From assembly GCA_014695255.1 (NCBI GenBank), contig JACJNX010000064.1, positions 1-64,000 of the forward strand: DNA of 64,000 bases, written 5' to 3'. Source of the DNA: Cyanobacteria bacterium FACHB-63 (GTDB lineage Bacteria > Cyanobacteriota > Cyanobacteriia > Leptolyngbyales > Leptolyngbyaceae). The notes beneath the pieces are model-generated. The model was not told the origin of the DNA. It worked only from the letters and a program-made list of their open reading frames with translations, and made no database searches. Position numbers and translations under genes: made by a program. Shown piece after piece: positions 16,594-26,848 of the stretch. The first letter of the stretch is position 1, and every line of letters begins with the position of its first letter.

Positions 16594-16734
16594 ACCACTA
16601 CCGGATGCGTCCTCGCATTGGGAGCTTTGCCGACCGAGGATTCATTCTTCACATTTTTATCACTCAACTTTTAACTCAATCGTAATAAAGTTTCGATGCA
16701 AGAAACTGTAAACACCAAAACCGGCTGATGCTCG

Positions 16735-17070
16735 ATGTCTAAACAGCAGAACAACTCAAAGATTTCTGATTCCTTGTTGAATCAAATCATCGATGCCGTC
16801 TCGTTTTCGGGCGAGCACGAAATTGCAAAACTGACAGTGGCAATCAAAAACCTGAGAAGCTTCAAGCAAGGGTTAGCTGCGTCTGATCTAGCGCTACGCT
16901 ATGCGAGTGAGGCATACGATCAAGCGCTTTGCTTGAGTTTGTACCGAGCGCTGCAGCAAGTGAATGCAATTAACCGTGCTGGGGGTATAGCCGTGAGTGT
17001 ATTACACGAACTTTGGAAGGGTAAACACAGCCCGCTGCTCGATTCGGGGGCAGGACTTAGAGATGCTTAA
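16735..17070 (+). CDS. Hypothetical helical protein
   Basis: This predicted soluble protein has 111 aa, largely helical, beginning MSKQQNNSKISDSLLNQIID. I see no domain I recognise. It stands alone, with an AT-rich possible promoter region before it. The next gene is the large hybrid kinase 344 bp downstream. Confidence 0.45.
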   Translation: MSKQQNNSKISDSLLNQIIDAVSFSGEHEIAKLTVAIKNLRSFKQGLAASDLALRYASEAYDQALCLSLYRALQQVNAINRAGGIAVSVLHELWKGKHSPLLDSGAGLRDA

Positions 17071-17414
17071 GAAGCTGCATGGCTGCAAGAGCTGTCCTGA
17101 TCGTGTGACAATCATTCTGCTCCGGAACGCCCAAAGGAATTGAAGCATTTTTGTGGAGATGAGGCTTCTGTGGAACGCGCAGCTAACTAAATAAGTCGCA
17201 CTTGACGCTTTTCATCCACTGCGATCTGTAGTTCTACTTCTTTAGAGATAAAGATTTCTGTTAAGTTATATTTTCTTTTCTATGGGAATTCTCTTTATTA
17301 AGCCTGCGCCAGCAGCAAGAATACTCATTTTTACCCTTGAACATACGCATTTATCTTTAACAGACGACCAATTCAAGAAACTTGTGTGTTCACCAAGATG
17401 ATGAGCTTGCTTAG
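17071..17414. other. Intergenic region before the hybrid kinase
   Basis: No gene is supported. The second half (about 17200-17350) is AT-rich and is the likely promoter region of the hybrid kinase gene. Confidence 0.35.
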
Positions 17415-20400
17415 ATGAGAAACAATAATCGGGATCGTAGTCATACCGAAGCAATACTACAAGAACAGGGCAGTCTGCTGCCACTCATCCTTCAGTCCAT
17501 GAGTGACGGCATTATCGTTGCCGATGAACAAGGACAGTTTCTGGTCTTCAATCCAGCAGCTGAGCAAATGTTTGGTACGGGTGCAACCCAGACCCGTGAG
17601 CCTGAGTGGTCGCAACAATATGGTTTGTTTCTGCCCGATCAGGTTACGCCTTTCCCAACTGAGGAACTCCCGCTAGTACGCGCCATTCGAGGAGAAGCGA
17701 CGAAAGCTGTTGAACTCTTTGTTCGCCATGATCGGGCTCCCCAAGGGTGCTGGGTGCTGGTCAATGGACATCCCCTAAGAGATGCGACTGGTCAGCTAAA
17801 GGGTGGAATGGTGGTTTGCCGCGATATCAGCGATCGTAAACAAGCCGAGAAGGCGCTCAAATACAGCGAAGAGCGTTATCGCTCTCTGGTGAAAATGACC
17901 TCACAAATTGTCTGGGTCTCTACGCCAGAAAGATTGTGCTTTGATGTCAGCGACTGGATCGCTTACACCGGACAAAGTGAAGCAGAAGCAAAGGGAGCAG
18001 GATGGCTCGATGCCGTTCATCCTGACGATCGCGATTCCACAGCAGAAGACTGGATCGCGGCGACCACGAATCGAACCCTATATGAGGTGGAATACCGCAT
18101 TCGGAGAAAAGACGGCACCTACCATCATTTCTGGGTTTGTGGCGCTCCGATTTTAGAGGAGGATGGCAGCATTCGAGAGTGGGTCGGCACCTGTACCGAT
18201 ATCACAGAGCGCAAGATAGCTGACAAAGAACTGCAACAGAATGAAGAGCGGTTTCGGTGTCTCGTCACCGCGAATTCTCAAGCCATCTGGGACACAAACA
18301 CCGAAGGGGAAGTTGTCAGAGAGCAACCTAGCTGGAGCGCATTGACAGGTCAGAGTTTTGAGGAGTACAAAGGCTGGGGATGGTTGAGTGCCATTCATCC
18401 CGCCGATCAAGCGCATACTGCTCAAGTTTGGTCAACCGCTCTTGCTCAGCGTTCGCTGTACGAAGTAGAGCATCGGATTCGGCGACAGGATGGTGAATAC
18501 CGCCACATGAGTGTCCGGGCTGTGCCCATTATTGACACGAATGGCAACATTCGAGAATGGATTGGAGCTCACAGCGACATCACGGACCGCAAACAAGCAG
18601 AGCAACAACTGCGGCAGACTCTAGATATGCTGGATTTAGCCAGCGACAGTATCATCATTCGAGACATGGACGATCGCATCGTCTACTGGAACCAGGGGGC
18701 AGAGGAACTCTATGGCTGGAAGCGAGAGGAAGTGGTTGGGCAGTATATTCATACGTTCCTGCAAACCGTCTTTCCGAAACCGCTCGAAATTGTCTTAGAC
18801 GAGTTTCTGCAACGGGGGCAGTGGGAAGGTGAACTGCATCACATCACGCGTGATGGTCGCAAAATCATCGTGTCAAGCCGTTGGACTTTGCAGCGTGATG
18901 CTACAGGACAACCCTGTACTCAACTGGAAATCAACACCGATATTACCCAGCGCAAACAAGCAGAAATTGCCCTGCACCAAAGCGAAGAGCGTCTACAAGC
19001 GATTCTCGACAACTCCCCTGCGGTGATTTATATGAAAAATCTCCAGGGACAACTCATGAGTGTCAATCGTCAATTTGAAACCCTGTTTCATCTGGATAAA
19101 GCCGAAATCATAGGCAAGCGGAATTGCGATTTATTCGAGCCAGAACTGGCAGCTGCCTTTGATGCGAATGACCAAGCGGTATTGAAAGCAGGAACGGCGA
19201 TACAATCGGAGGAACTTGCACCACATGAGGATAGGTTGCATACCTACCTTTCCCTCAAATTTCCTCTGCTGACCCCAGAGGGAGTTCCCTATGCAATTTG
19301 TGGAATTTCAACCGATATTACGGAGCGCAAACAAGCTGAGATCGCGCTTGAACAAGCAAAAGAAGCGGCTGAAGCCGCGAACCACACAAAGAGCGAATTT
19401 CTGGCCAACATGAACCATGAACTGCGGACGCCGCTCAATGGCATCCTCGGCTATACCCAGATCCTCCAGCGCGATCCCGCCACGACTTCCAAGCAACAGA
19501 AAGGGTTAAGCATCATTCATCAATGCGGCTCTCATCTGCTGACGCTGATCAACGACATTCTCGACCTCTCTAGGCTCGAAGTGCAGAAGATGGATCTCTA
19601 TTCCCAGGATTTTCACCTCGCAAACTTTCTCACCACCACCGTCGATATTTGCCGGGTCAAAGCCGAACAAAAGGGAGTGGAGTTTCATTACCAACCTGGA
19701 GCAAATTTGCCCACAGCAGTTCGTGCCGATGATAAACGTCTGCGACAAGTGTTGTTGAATCTGCTCAGCAATGCTGTTAAGTTTACTGACTTTGGAACAG
19801 TGATTTTTCGCGTTGAACTTGTTGATCCCCCAACAGAATCCCCTAGCAGCTATCGGGTTCGCTTCCAGGTGAAAGATACGGGCATTGGCATTCTCGCAGA
19901 AAAACTATCGACGATTTTCCTGCCTTTTGAACAAGCGGGCAAACGAGACCGCAACAGCGAAGGCACAGGTCTAGGTCTGGCAATCAGCCAACAGATTATT
20001 CAAATGATGGGCAGCACGATCCAGGTCAACAGCTCTCTTGGCAAGGGTAGTACCTTCTGGTTTGAGGTGGATTTGCCTGCTGCGACCGATTGGCTTTTCC
20101 AGACTGCCACTGCTGACCAAAAAGTAATTGGCTACCAGGGCAAACGGCGCAAGATTTTGGTGATCGACGATCGGCTAGAAAACCGTGCGATCTTAATGGG
20201 AATGCTGACTCCGGTGGGCTTTCAGGTTGTGGAGGCGGATGATGGGCAGACGGGACTTGATCTAGCCCTGCAAGTGCGCCCCGATTTGATCATCACTGAT
20301 GTGATGATGTCTAAGATGACGGGGCTAGAAATGACGCGCCGCTTGCGTCAACTCTCCGATTTTGCCCACACCCCGATTATTGCTTCTCCTGCCAGTCTAT

Positions 20401-20768
20401 CGCAGGTGGATCTTCAAGAAGCAATGGATGCAGGCTGTAATAGCTTTTTCCCAAAGCCGATCGACTTCACAGGGTTATTGGGAGAGTTGCAGCGTCACCT
20501 AGAGTTGCAATGGATTTACGAAGCTTCAGCAGAGGCTGAACCCTCGCTGCCTGCATCCAATCTGGCAGATCTCGTGGTGCCGTCTTCGGTGGAACTTGCA
20601 ACCCTCTATCAGGCAGCGAAAGACGGATTCATGAGCGACTTGCAACAAGAAGCCAACCGTCTCAAGCAAATCGATCCGCAGTACGCTGCCTTTGCCAACA
20701 AATTGCTGGAACTCAGTCAGAAGTTTGATGACGAAGCCATCCTCGATTTGCTGGAACCGCATATTTAG
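17415..20768 (+). CDS. Hybrid sensor histidine kinase with multiple PAS domains and a receiver
   Basis: Cytoplasmic hybrid kinase of 1117 aa with no membrane segments. Five PAS/PAC modules fill residues 1-640; each PAC ends in a DITDRKQAE-like linker. HisKA follows with histidine at about 668 ([17 protein letters not shown]), then HATPase ([26 protein letters not shown]) and a C-terminal receiver with DDRLEN and aspartate at about 962 ([14 protein letters not shown]). The last 130 residues are helical, without a recognisable HPt histidine motif. The sensed signal is unknown. A second kinase with an N-terminal receiver follows after 31 bp, so phosphate may pass from this protein to that one. 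Confidence 0.93.
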   Translation: MRNNNRDRSHTEAILQEQGSLLPLILQSMSDGIIVADEQGQFLVFNPAAEQMFGTGATQTREPEWSQQYGLFLPDQVTPFPTEELPLVRAIRGEATKAVELFVRHDRAPQGCWVLVNGHPLRDATGQLKGGMVVCRDISDRKQAEKALKYSEERYRSLVKMTSQIVWVSTPERLCFDVSDWIAYTGQSEAEAKGAGWLDAVHPDDRDSTAEDWIAATTNRTLYEVEYRIRRKDGTYHHFWVCGAPILEEDGSIREWVGTCTDITERKIADKELQQNEERFRCLVTANSQAIWDTNTEGEVVREQPSWSALTGQSFEEYKGWGWLSAIHPADQAHTAQVWSTALAQRSLYEVEHRIRRQDGEYRHMSVRAVPIIDTNGNIREWIGAHSDITDRKQAEQQLRQTLDMLDLASDSIIIRDMDDRIVYWNQGAEELYGWKREEVVGQYIHTFLQTVFPKPLEIVLDEFLQRGQWEGELHHITRDGRKIIVSSRWTLQRDATGQPCTQLEINTDITQRKQAEIALHQSEERLQAILDNSPAVIYMKNLQGQLMSVNRQFETLFHLDKAEIIGKRNCDLFEPELAAAFDANDQAVLKAGTAIQSEELAPHEDRLHTYLSLKFPLLTPEGVPYAICGISTDITERKQAEIALEQAKEAAEAANHTKSEFLANMNHELRTPLNGILGYTQILQRDPATTSKQQKGLSIIHQCGSHLLTLINDILDLSRLEVQKMDLYSQDFHLANFLTTTVDICRVKAEQKGVEFHYQPGANLPTAVRADDKRLRQVLLNLLSNAVKFTDFGTVIFRVELVDPPTESPSSYRVRFQVKDTGIGILAEKLSTIFLPFEQAGKRDRNSEGTGLGLAISQQIIQMMGSTIQVNSSLGKGSTFWFEVDLPAATDWLFQTATADQKVIGYQGKRRKILVIDDRLENRAILMGMLTPVGFQVVEADDGQTGLDLALQVRPDLIITDVMMSKMTGLEMTRRLRQLSDFAHTPIIASPASLSQVDLQEAMDAGCNSFFPKPIDFTGLLGELQRHLELQWIYEASAEAEPSLPASNLADLVVPSSVELATLYQAAKDGFMSDLQQEANRLKQIDPQYAAFANKLLELSQKFDDEAILDLLEPHI

Positions 20769-20799
20769 GACCTGACATTCATCTTGAAGGAGAGCACCG

Positions 20800-22104
20800 A
20801 TGTTGACTGAAACCACAACGGAAACCATTCTGGTCGTGGATGATAATCCTACGAATATCCAAGTCTTATTTGATGTATTGACAGAAATTGGCTATCGAGT
20901 TGCGATCGCGAAAAGTGGCGAAGCAGCGCTGCAACGCCTTCAGTCCTACCATCCCAACATCATTTTGCTAGATGTAATGATGCCAGGGATTGATGGGTTT
21001 GAAACTTGTCGGCGGCTCAAAGCAGACCCTACGACTTGTGATATTCCCGTCATTTTCATGACGGCGCTTTCTGACGCGATTGATAAGGTCAAAGGATTGA
21101 GCTTGGGTGCGGTTGATTACATTACCAAACCCATCCAACACGAAGAGGCATTAGCGCGGATTCGCGTCCATCTGCAACTGAGCAATACTCAGAAAGCACT
21201 CGAACAGCGCACTACTGAACTGTCTCAGACGTTGAACCATTTGAAGCAAACCCAAGTGCATCTGGTGCAAAGTGAAAAAATGACATCCCTCGGTCAACTG
21301 ATTGCGGGAATTGCACACGAGATCAACAATCCGGTGAATTTTATTCACGGCAATCTCACCCCTGCCGAAGAATATATTGAGGAGTTGATGACCGGTCTCC
21401 AGTTGTACCGAGAATGCTATCCTCAGCCCGACCCTAGAATTCAAGCTTGGATGGAGCAGGTGAGTCTGGAGTATCTCGAAGCCGATTTGCCCAAGCTGAT
21501 TCATTCGATGAAACTGGGCAGCGATCGCATTCGTCAACTGGTGCTCTCACTTCGCAACTTCTCGCGCTTGGATGAAGATGGCTGCAAAGCCGTCAATATT
21601 CACGACGGCATCGAAAGTACCCTGTTGCTTTTGCAACATCGCCTGAGATCGAGACCCGATCATCCTGGAATTCAACTGGTGCGAAACTATGGGCAACTGC
21701 CGGAGATCGAATGTTATCCGAGCCAACTGAATCAGGTGTTTATGAACCTGCTGAGCAATGCAATTGATGCGATAGAGGAACGAGATCAGCAGCGCCAATT
21801 CAATGAGATCCAAGCAAATCCCAGCACAATTATCATTTGTACTGATTCATTATGCCATCAAGCAATCTCGATTCGCATTGCTGACAACGGTCCTGGTATT
21901 GAGAAAACGGTTTGCTCCAAACTCTTTGAGCCGTTCTTCACCACGAAATCGATCGGCAAAGGTACGGGCTTGGGTCTCTCAATCAGTCATCAAATTGTCA
22001 CAGAAAAACATGGGGGCAAAATTTCCTGCCAGTCCATCTTGGGGCAAGGAGCTGAGCTTGTCATCGAAATTCCAATCCGGCAGGCTATGTGTCAGGTTGC
22101 TTAG
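20800..22104 (+). CDS. Receiver-histidine kinase fusion
   Basis: Two-component protein of 434 aa. An N-terminal receiver (about 8-125) has DD at 15-16, aspartate 58 in LLDVMMPGIDG and lysine in YITKPI. A coiled-coil linker leads to HisKA with histidine 173 in GIAHEINNPVNF and a HATPase domain (NLLSNAIDAIE, DNGPGI, GKGTGLGLSIS). This receiver-first architecture is common in cyanobacteria and suggests a kinase controlled by phosphotransfer from another kinase. AAGGAG stands at good distance before the ATG. It is probably cotranscribed with the hybrid kinase. The kinase module resembles that of the 9361-11124 protein. Confidence 0.93.
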   Translation: MLTETTTETILVVDDNPTNIQVLFDVLTEIGYRVAIAKSGEAALQRLQSYHPNIILLDVMMPGIDGFETCRRLKADPTTCDIPVIFMTALSDAIDKVKGLSLGAVDYITKPIQHEEALARIRVHLQLSNTQKALEQRTTELSQTLNHLKQTQVHLVQSEKMTSLGQLIAGIAHEINNPVNFIHGNLTPAEEYIEELMTGLQLYRECYPQPDPRIQAWMEQVSLEYLEADLPKLIHSMKLGSDRIRQLVLSLRNFSRLDEDGCKAVNIHDGIESTLLLLQHRLRSRPDHPGIQLVRNYGQLPEIECYPSQLNQVFMNLLSNAIDAIEERDQQRQFNEIQANPSTIIICTDSLCHQAISIRIADNGPGIEKTVCSKLFEPFFTTKSIGKGTGLGLSISHQIVTEKHGGKISCQSILGQGAELVIEIPIRQAMCQVA

Positions 22105-22408
22105 GTGAACTGGGCAAGAGGCATTTTTTGCAAGAACTCCTGCGCGGTAAGCGAAAGGAGCGGGACGATTGCCTTGCAAGCTCCTCCACAAAGTCCCTTG
22201 AAGTGCTAGGACTTCGTTCCACCCTAGGGGGTCGATCGCGCCTGGCGTTTACAAATTTTGTAAATTCACTCTGGCGGTTCCGGCTGCATCTCGATCGATA
22301 AATCTGCTAACGCTTGCTGGCTTTGATGGTGCTGCACTAGAACAATCACCGGAATTCCGGTAATTGAGCGAAAATAGATCAAAAGTTCTACTTTGAAGGA
22401 CAGATAAT
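22105..22408. other. Intergenic region with palindromes and a possible small minus-strand ORF
   Basis: It contains the palindromes TTTACAAATTTTGTAAA (near 22248) and ACCGGAATTCCGGT (near 22350). A minus-strand frame at 22266-22433 would encode 55 aa (starting MQLILDSTYYLSF). It overlaps the start of the next plus-strand gene and I cannot confirm it. Confidence 0.3.
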
Positions 22409-22606
22409 ATGTCGAGTCGAGAATTAATTGCATCACTGCACGTGGGAATTCAGCAACTTCAGGAACAGTACCCCGATCGCTGGCGGGTCATGCTTGACGC
22501 GATCGTTGAGAATCCCGATGGAATTTTCAGCGACTTGGCAAAACTACAAGCTCCGGCAACCCCGGCAGCGCGACCTGCATTTACGCCCGATTTCAGCCAG
22601 GAATAG
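22409..22606 (+). CDS. Small hypothetical protein upstream of terminase genes
   Basis: This 65-aa protein begins MSSRELIASLHVGIQQLQEQ and ends in an alanine/proline-rich tail. Its ATG at 22409 has GAAGGA 9 bp upstream. It precedes the small-terminase-like gene by 56 bp and is probably part of the same remnant phage module. I do not recognise a family. Confidence 0.5.
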   Translation: MSSRELIASLHVGIQQLQEQYPDRWRVMLDAIVENPDGIFSDLAKLQAPATPAARPAFTPDFSQE

Positions 22607-22662
22607 CTTGCACGCACCGTCAAAAATGCGAAGGTCGGTAAAACGCATAACCATATAAATGC

Positions 22663-23211
22663 ATGAGCGGATGGGATAAGCGCCCCAAAATTCAACGCGA
22701 TCGCGATCGTGCCACTGTTGCTGAGTTACGGCTTAAAGGCTGGACTCAGCAGCAAATTGCTGACTATTTAGAGTTGGATCAATCTACCATCTCGCGAGAT
22801 TTGAAAGCCTTGGAGGAGCGGTGGAAGGAATCATCGTTGAGAGATTTCGACGCGGAACGGGGAATGCAACTAGATCGGCTCGACTTGTTAGAGCGCGAGT
22901 ATTGGTCGGCATGGGAAAGATCGCAAGAGTCAAAAGAAACCTCGATCCGTGAGCAATTACGGAACGCGATCGCGGATGAGCAAGGAACTACGGCTGGAAG
23001 TGGACGGGTGCGGATGAGTACCCGAACTGAGGAGAAAATCGGTGATCCACAGTTCCTCAACGGCATAGGGAAAGTAATCTCAGAGCGGTCGAAGTTGCTA
23101 GGGTTGTATCCCGATGGACATCGCGATCGCAGTGCAGAAGACAACCTTAAAGGCTATCTCCAATACCTCTCAGAAAAGCAGGATAAGCCAGATGCCAGTG
23201 CGGATCAGTGA
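22663..23211 (+). CDS. Terminase small-subunit-like HTH protein
   Basis: This 182-aa product has an N-terminal helix-turn-helix (about 15-55: LRLKGWTQQQIADYLELDQS, then TISRDLKALEERW), a helical middle and a charged C-terminus. The position directly before, and overlapping, a large-terminase gene is the standard order for phage packaging genes, so a DNA-recognition role in packaging is likely. The alternative is a simple helix-turn-helix regulator. With its partner gene broken, it probably no longer acts in packaging. Confidence 0.6.
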   Translation: MSGWDKRPKIQRDRDRATVAELRLKGWTQQQIADYLELDQSTISRDLKALEERWKESSLRDFDAERGMQLDRLDLLEREYWSAWERSQESKETSIREQLRNAIADEQGTTAGSGRVRMSTRTEEKIGDPQFLNGIGKVISERSKLLGLYPDGHRDRSAEDNLKGYLQYLSEKQDKPDASADQ

Positions 23212-24611
23212 GTTTGCCCGCGATCGTAATTTGCTCAACACTCCCTTATGGGACAAGCAAAGCGAGATTCTCGAAGCCTTTTTCACTCAGCAGAGTTCGA
23301 TCGGCGTTTGGGCATTGGGACGCAGAAGCGGTAAAACCTTGATGGCAGCGATCGCGGCGGTGTATGTCGGAACGATGCTGGCAGATGCGTACAAAAAATA
23401 TCTACGCTCCGGTGAGCGGTTCTACATCATTACTGTCGCGAACACGATCGACCAGGCGCGGATCGCACTGGGGAATATCAAGGATTTAGTGAATGGCTCT
23501 CCTATTCTGAAGCCCATGATCGAGCGTGAGACGGCAGATACTTTAGAGCGATCAAATGGCTGTGTGTTCCGCGCCATGTCTGCGAGTAGTCGATCGGGAC
23601 GGGGGATGGCGTGCCCGTTCATCAATCATTTTTGACGAGTTAGCGTTTGCGATCGATACCGATGGAAACCAAAGCGGTTCTAGTCTCTATCAAGCGTTAG
23701 CGCCTTCTACCGCGCAGTTTGGCAAGTTAGGCAAGATTCTATTGCTGTCCTCACCGTGGATTCAGCAGGGGATATTCTGGGACTTATTTCAGCAAGCGCG
23801 GTCGGGCAAGTTTGCCTATATGCAGGCGGTTCAGTTGCCCTCATGGGAAGTTAACCCTACGCTGTCGCAAGACTTCTTAGAGCAAGAGAAAGCGCGTGAT
23901 CTAGAGATGTTCGCGATCGAATATGGTGCGGAATTCTCCGGTTCAATCAATGCCTTTTTAGATGCAGATGTGATCGGAGCTGTGATTAACCGCGATCGCT
24001 CAGGTTTAGCACCGATACCCAAATATCGTGGAAATTATGTGCTGAGTCTTGACCCCGCGAGAGGCGGACGGGATGCTTATACCGCTTGCATTGTTCACTA
24101 CGAAGGAGATCGCTTAATGGTCGATCGCTGGCATGAATTCGAGCCAAGCTGGAGTGATGGCAAAAAGCTTCAGGTCGATGTCGGTGCGGTAGAAGCTTGG
24201 ATTCTGGAGCAACACAAGCGCTATGGCTTCAAGAAAGTAGTGCTAGACCAATACAACTCACAAAGCACGATCCAGCGATTGCATCGACAAGTGAAAATCG
24301 AGGAACTGACCTGGACCGCACCCAGCAAGACGCAAGCCTTCAGCCAACTAAGAGAGTTATTTCACAGCAGCAAGATTGATTTGTACCCGCATTCCAAAGC
24401 GATCTCGCAATTAAAGCATTTAAATTAAAGCATTTATTTAATTGTCCGGTATCGCACCAATGGAACTTGGGACGTGAGCGGCGGCACCGGAGCGGCGGTA
24501 GATGATTATGCAATGAGTTTAGCGGGTGCGGTTTTGATTTCCTCGCCTCAACCTCGGAAATCTGGCAGAGCGATCGCGGTCGGTAAACTTCAACAGTTCT
24601 CAATACGTTGA
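23192..24611 (+). pseudogene. Phage terminase large subunit, two frameshifts
   Basis: The gene would encode the ATPase/nuclease that packages phage DNA. The first frame (23192-23635) has the Walker A motif ALGRRSGKTLMA; continuity then jumps near 23605-23620 from SGRGMACP to the second frame beginning SSIIFDELAF, the Walker B region. The second frame contains nuclease-type LDPARGGRDAYT and VLDQYN, and breaks at about 24420, where ATTAAAGCATTTA is duplicated. The third frame continues with RYRTNGTWDVSGGTGAAVDD and ends at 24611. Two frameshifts make a full product impossible. It starts 20 bp inside the upstream gene. No portal, capsid or tail gene follows intact. Confidence 0.75.
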
Positions 24612-24853
24612 TGCCAGAAGCTTGCAGACTCGATTCGCGGAGCCGTTCAGAACGAAATTTCGGATGTGGTCATTGACTTCGCTGCATAAAGGTCAGAAGC
24701 CCACCGTGTAGATCATTGGGTAGAAACATAAGGCAGGACATATCTAGCGAGGCTCAATCCTTTGTCGTCTGGAACCCTTGTTGGGTAGGCTGTCCCACCT
24801 GAAGTCAATATTCAATCATCATCAATATTTAGTACCAAAAGGAGCAGATACTC
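24612..24853. other. Region after the terminase pseudogene
   Basis: A short plus-strand frame (about 24627-24689) reads QKLADSIRGAVQNEISDVV and may be a scrap of a downstream phage gene. The rest is the probable promoter of the next gene. Confidence 0.3.
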
Positions 24854-25318
24854 ATGGATATCATTCGCAATATGCAATCAAGAGCTAATCCGATCCAAAA
24901 CACCACCCATCACCGTGTGCTGGTCGCACTCACTACGGCACTGGCTGTTACGTTCGGCGCTGCGTTGCCATTCAGCGCTACGTCGCCAGCCACCGCAGCC
25001 GGGGTCAAATGCCAACCCAGCGTGAGGGTGACAAACAAGAAGGGAGCTTCAATCAAAGTGCTGAGATTTCTGTACAAAGTCGGCGGCAACAAAGTCTACA
25101 CTGAAGGGCTGGCTAACAAAATCCTGACCCCGAATGAGACTGAGAACTGGTCAAGCCAAACGCTGAACAACGCGGCTACTGGCGTTGTAGTTACCTCCAC
25201 TGCTGTCGAGTACAAGGACGACACCGGTAGCGGTTACGGGTCTCCACGCACCTCGGCATGGTTCCCGCACAGTTTCACCTGTGGCTCAAACCACAACTAC
25301 ATCCACGAAATTCAGTAG
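24854..25318 (+). CDS. Secreted hypothetical protein
   Basis: Exported protein of 154 aa. A long N-region precedes the hydrophobic core VLVALTTALAVTFGAALPF, with a likely cleavage site after ATAA at about residue 48. The mature part of about 105 aa has two cysteines (VKCQPS and FTCGSN), which could form one disulfide, and is rich in Ser/Thr/Gly. I do not recognise a family. AAGGAG lies 11 bp before the ATG and a strong hairpin follows the stop, so it is a well-formed single-gene unit even though its neighbours are pseudogenes. Confidence 0.65.
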   Translation: MDIIRNMQSRANPIQNTTHHRVLVALTTALAVTFGAALPFSATSPATAAGVKCQPSVRVTNKKGASIKVLRFLYKVGGNKVYTEGLANKILTPNETENWSSQTLNNAATGVVVTSTAVEYKDDTGSGYGSPRTSAWFPHSFTCGSNHNYIHEIQ

Positions 25319-25326
25319 TGCGATGG

Positions 25327-25360
25327 GGTGCTGCAACTTCACTTAAAGTTGCAGCACCTT
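25327..25360 (+). terminator. Strong hairpin terminator of the secreted-protein gene
   Basis: Perfect 13-bp arms GGTGCTGCAACTT and AAGTTGCAGCACC enclose a 6-base loop, 9 bp after the stop codon. Only two T residues follow, so termination may be imperfect. Confidence 0.7.
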
Positions 25361-25583
25361 CAACAGATCGACGATCGCTCAAAGCCTCGCGTGGCAATGA
25401 TTTTAGTGTTCGCGTGTCGATGTTATGAGATCAGGAAGTTATCGAAAAGTGAGGCTCATACTGCCCTCAATTCTTAAAGAATTCAATCCATCCATACGAT
25501 CTCGGTCATCTTTCTCAATGCGTTGACGCTCCTTGCTGCGTGGGAAAGCCCATACTTTGTGAAGTCTGCGCGATCGCGTGTGG

Positions 25584-26000
25584 TTAAGGCAATCTATATC
25601 TGTTGACTTGAGCTTCGATATCTTTCAGGCCTGCCTGCATTGCCTCGACTTTATACTCAGGGCAATATGAGATCGTGCCTCCGACCATTGCAACGCGCCA
25701 AAGAATAAGCCGATCTTTGTTAATCGGGGTGTCGTCTCTCAAGGATTTTTCGACTTCAAGCTCTTTTGCGATTTCTAGTAGTCTTCTTGCACCCACTTTC
25801 TGAAGAATTGTGCAAGCTGTTGTCATCATGCCGAGCTTGTCTTGAGTTGATAGAACAGAATACTGATTGCGCGTTGGTAGAACCTTGTTGACATACGCGA
25901 TTCCTTCCTCTTCAGCAACACTCAAACTTTGCGCGATCGCTCGACTCGATACTCCAGCACCGATCAAGGATATTGCCACCATCGAGAGAATCTTGTACAT
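25584..26000 (-). CDS. Secreted hypothetical protein
   Basis: This 138-aa protein has a clear signal peptide (MYKILSMVAISLIGAGVSSR, cleavage after AIAQ). The mature domain is helical with two cysteines (TTACTILQ and ISYCPEYK). The pattern, two helices each bearing one cysteine and ending in YCPE, resembles DUF732-like secreted proteins, but the match is only general. It is convergent with the 24854 gene across a 265-bp gap that holds only the hairpin. Confidence 0.6.
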   Translation of the reverse strand: MYKILSMVAISLIGAGVSSRAIAQSLSVAEEEGIAYVNKVLPTRNQYSVLSTQDKLGMMTTACTILQKVGARRLLEIAKELEVEKSLRDDTPINKDRLILWRVAMVGGTISYCPEYKVEAMQAGLKDIEAQVNRYRLP

Positions 26001-26177
26001 GATTGGGAACTGTTGACAATAGCAAACACCATAACCGCGATTGCTCTCTCGATCTGATTCTTTACCGAAAAATCATATTGATACAGTCATTTCTAGGCGT
26101 GGCACAAAAGAGAATGCTTACCGTGGGGAATCCACATGACGTGGAGTCGAGAGCGATCGTGACTGGCAAGTTGCAGC

Positions 26178-26206
26178 AAAAAAAAGCACCCAAGATCGAG
26201 TGCTTG
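26178..26206 (-). terminator. Terminator facing the minus strand
   Basis: A short stem AGCAC/GTGCT is preceded on the plus strand by a run of eight A residues, which gives a U-run after the hairpin in minus-strand transcripts. It fits the small genes at 26243-26683. Confidence 0.55.
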
Positions 26207-26242
26207 TTGTGTTTTGTTTCTTAAATAGAACACGATCGCAAA

Positions 26243-26401
26243 TCAGAAGATTCTTCCTAGAGAATGAAAACTGGAGCGTGACATTAACATCATTGAGCCG
26301 ATAAACTCAAACCAGCAGCAGAGCGCAAACATCGAAGCGCTAACAAGACGTGCGACCGTTCTCGCCTCTCGCACTGCCTGATCCTTAATACGGCAAGACA
26401 T
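26243..26401 (-). CDS. Possible small membrane protein
   Basis: From ATG 26401 the frame gives 52 aa with one hydrophobic segment (VARLVSASMFALCCWFEFIG). There is no good ribosome site and no recognised family. It follows the 26444-26683 gene closely and precedes a terminator, which slightly favours it being real. Confidence 0.25.
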   Translation of the reverse strand: MSCRIKDQAVREARTVARLVSASMFALCCWFEFIGSMMLMSRSSFHSLGRIF

Positions 26402-26443
26402 CTGCCAAACTGTTATGGAATTCTGCAAAGTCGATCGTCGCAA

Positions 26444-26683
26444 TCAATAGCATTTCTGCGATCTCGCTCTCCAGATTTTGATGGAACCGATCTGAAAGGG
26501 TTCCCCTTCGCCTGCCTCCGTAAGTCGGACGCGCAACCAGTCGCCATCATCGGATGGAGGAACGATCGTGAGCCAGTATTCGCCATTACCCAAACCTAGA
26601 TCTGCAAGGATTGATTCGTCGCTGAATTCGATTTTGGTGAATCCTTTCTGCTCTAGCACTGCGATAATTTCATCTCTCGTCAT
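26444..26683 (-). CDS. Small hypothetical protein
   Basis: This acidic 79-aa protein begins MTRDEIIAVLEQKGFTKIEF. The alternating hydrophobic pattern and the segment GEYWLTIVPPSDDGDWLRVR suggest a compact alpha/beta fold. I do not recognise it. The ATG at 26683 has only a weak ribosome site. An iteron-like repeat cluster lies just upstream. Confidence 0.45.
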   Translation of the reverse strand: MTRDEIIAVLEQKGFTKIEFSDESILADLGLGNGEYWLTIVPPSDDGDWLRVRLTEAGEGEPFQIGSIKIWRARSQKCY

Positions 26684-26737
26684 TGCTTTGTTTTCTAATA
26701 ATTTGATCGTTCAGTTATAGGATGGCGTTTTTTACAG

Positions 26738-26835
26738 GAACACCGGAACAGATGCCCGGAACAGCCCGGAACAATGAGAATAGGCGTTCCTAGCGTTCCG
26801 GTGTTCCGCTTGTTCCGTTTCGCGTTCCGGGTAAG
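26738..26835. repeat. GGAAC/GTTCC iteron-like cluster
   Basis: In about 95 bp, CCGGAACA-type motifs occur four times on one strand (GGAACACCGGAACAG, CCCGGAACAG, CCCGGAACAA), followed by five GTTCC motifs in the opposite orientation (GCGTTCC, GCGTTCCGGTGTTCC, TTGTTCC, GCGTTCCGG). A short spacer with AATGAGAATAGG separates the two halves. Dense, symmetrical repeats like this are typical of replication-initiator or repressor binding arrays on mobile elements. Confidence 0.6.
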
Positions 26836-26848
26836 GGAGATAATATCT

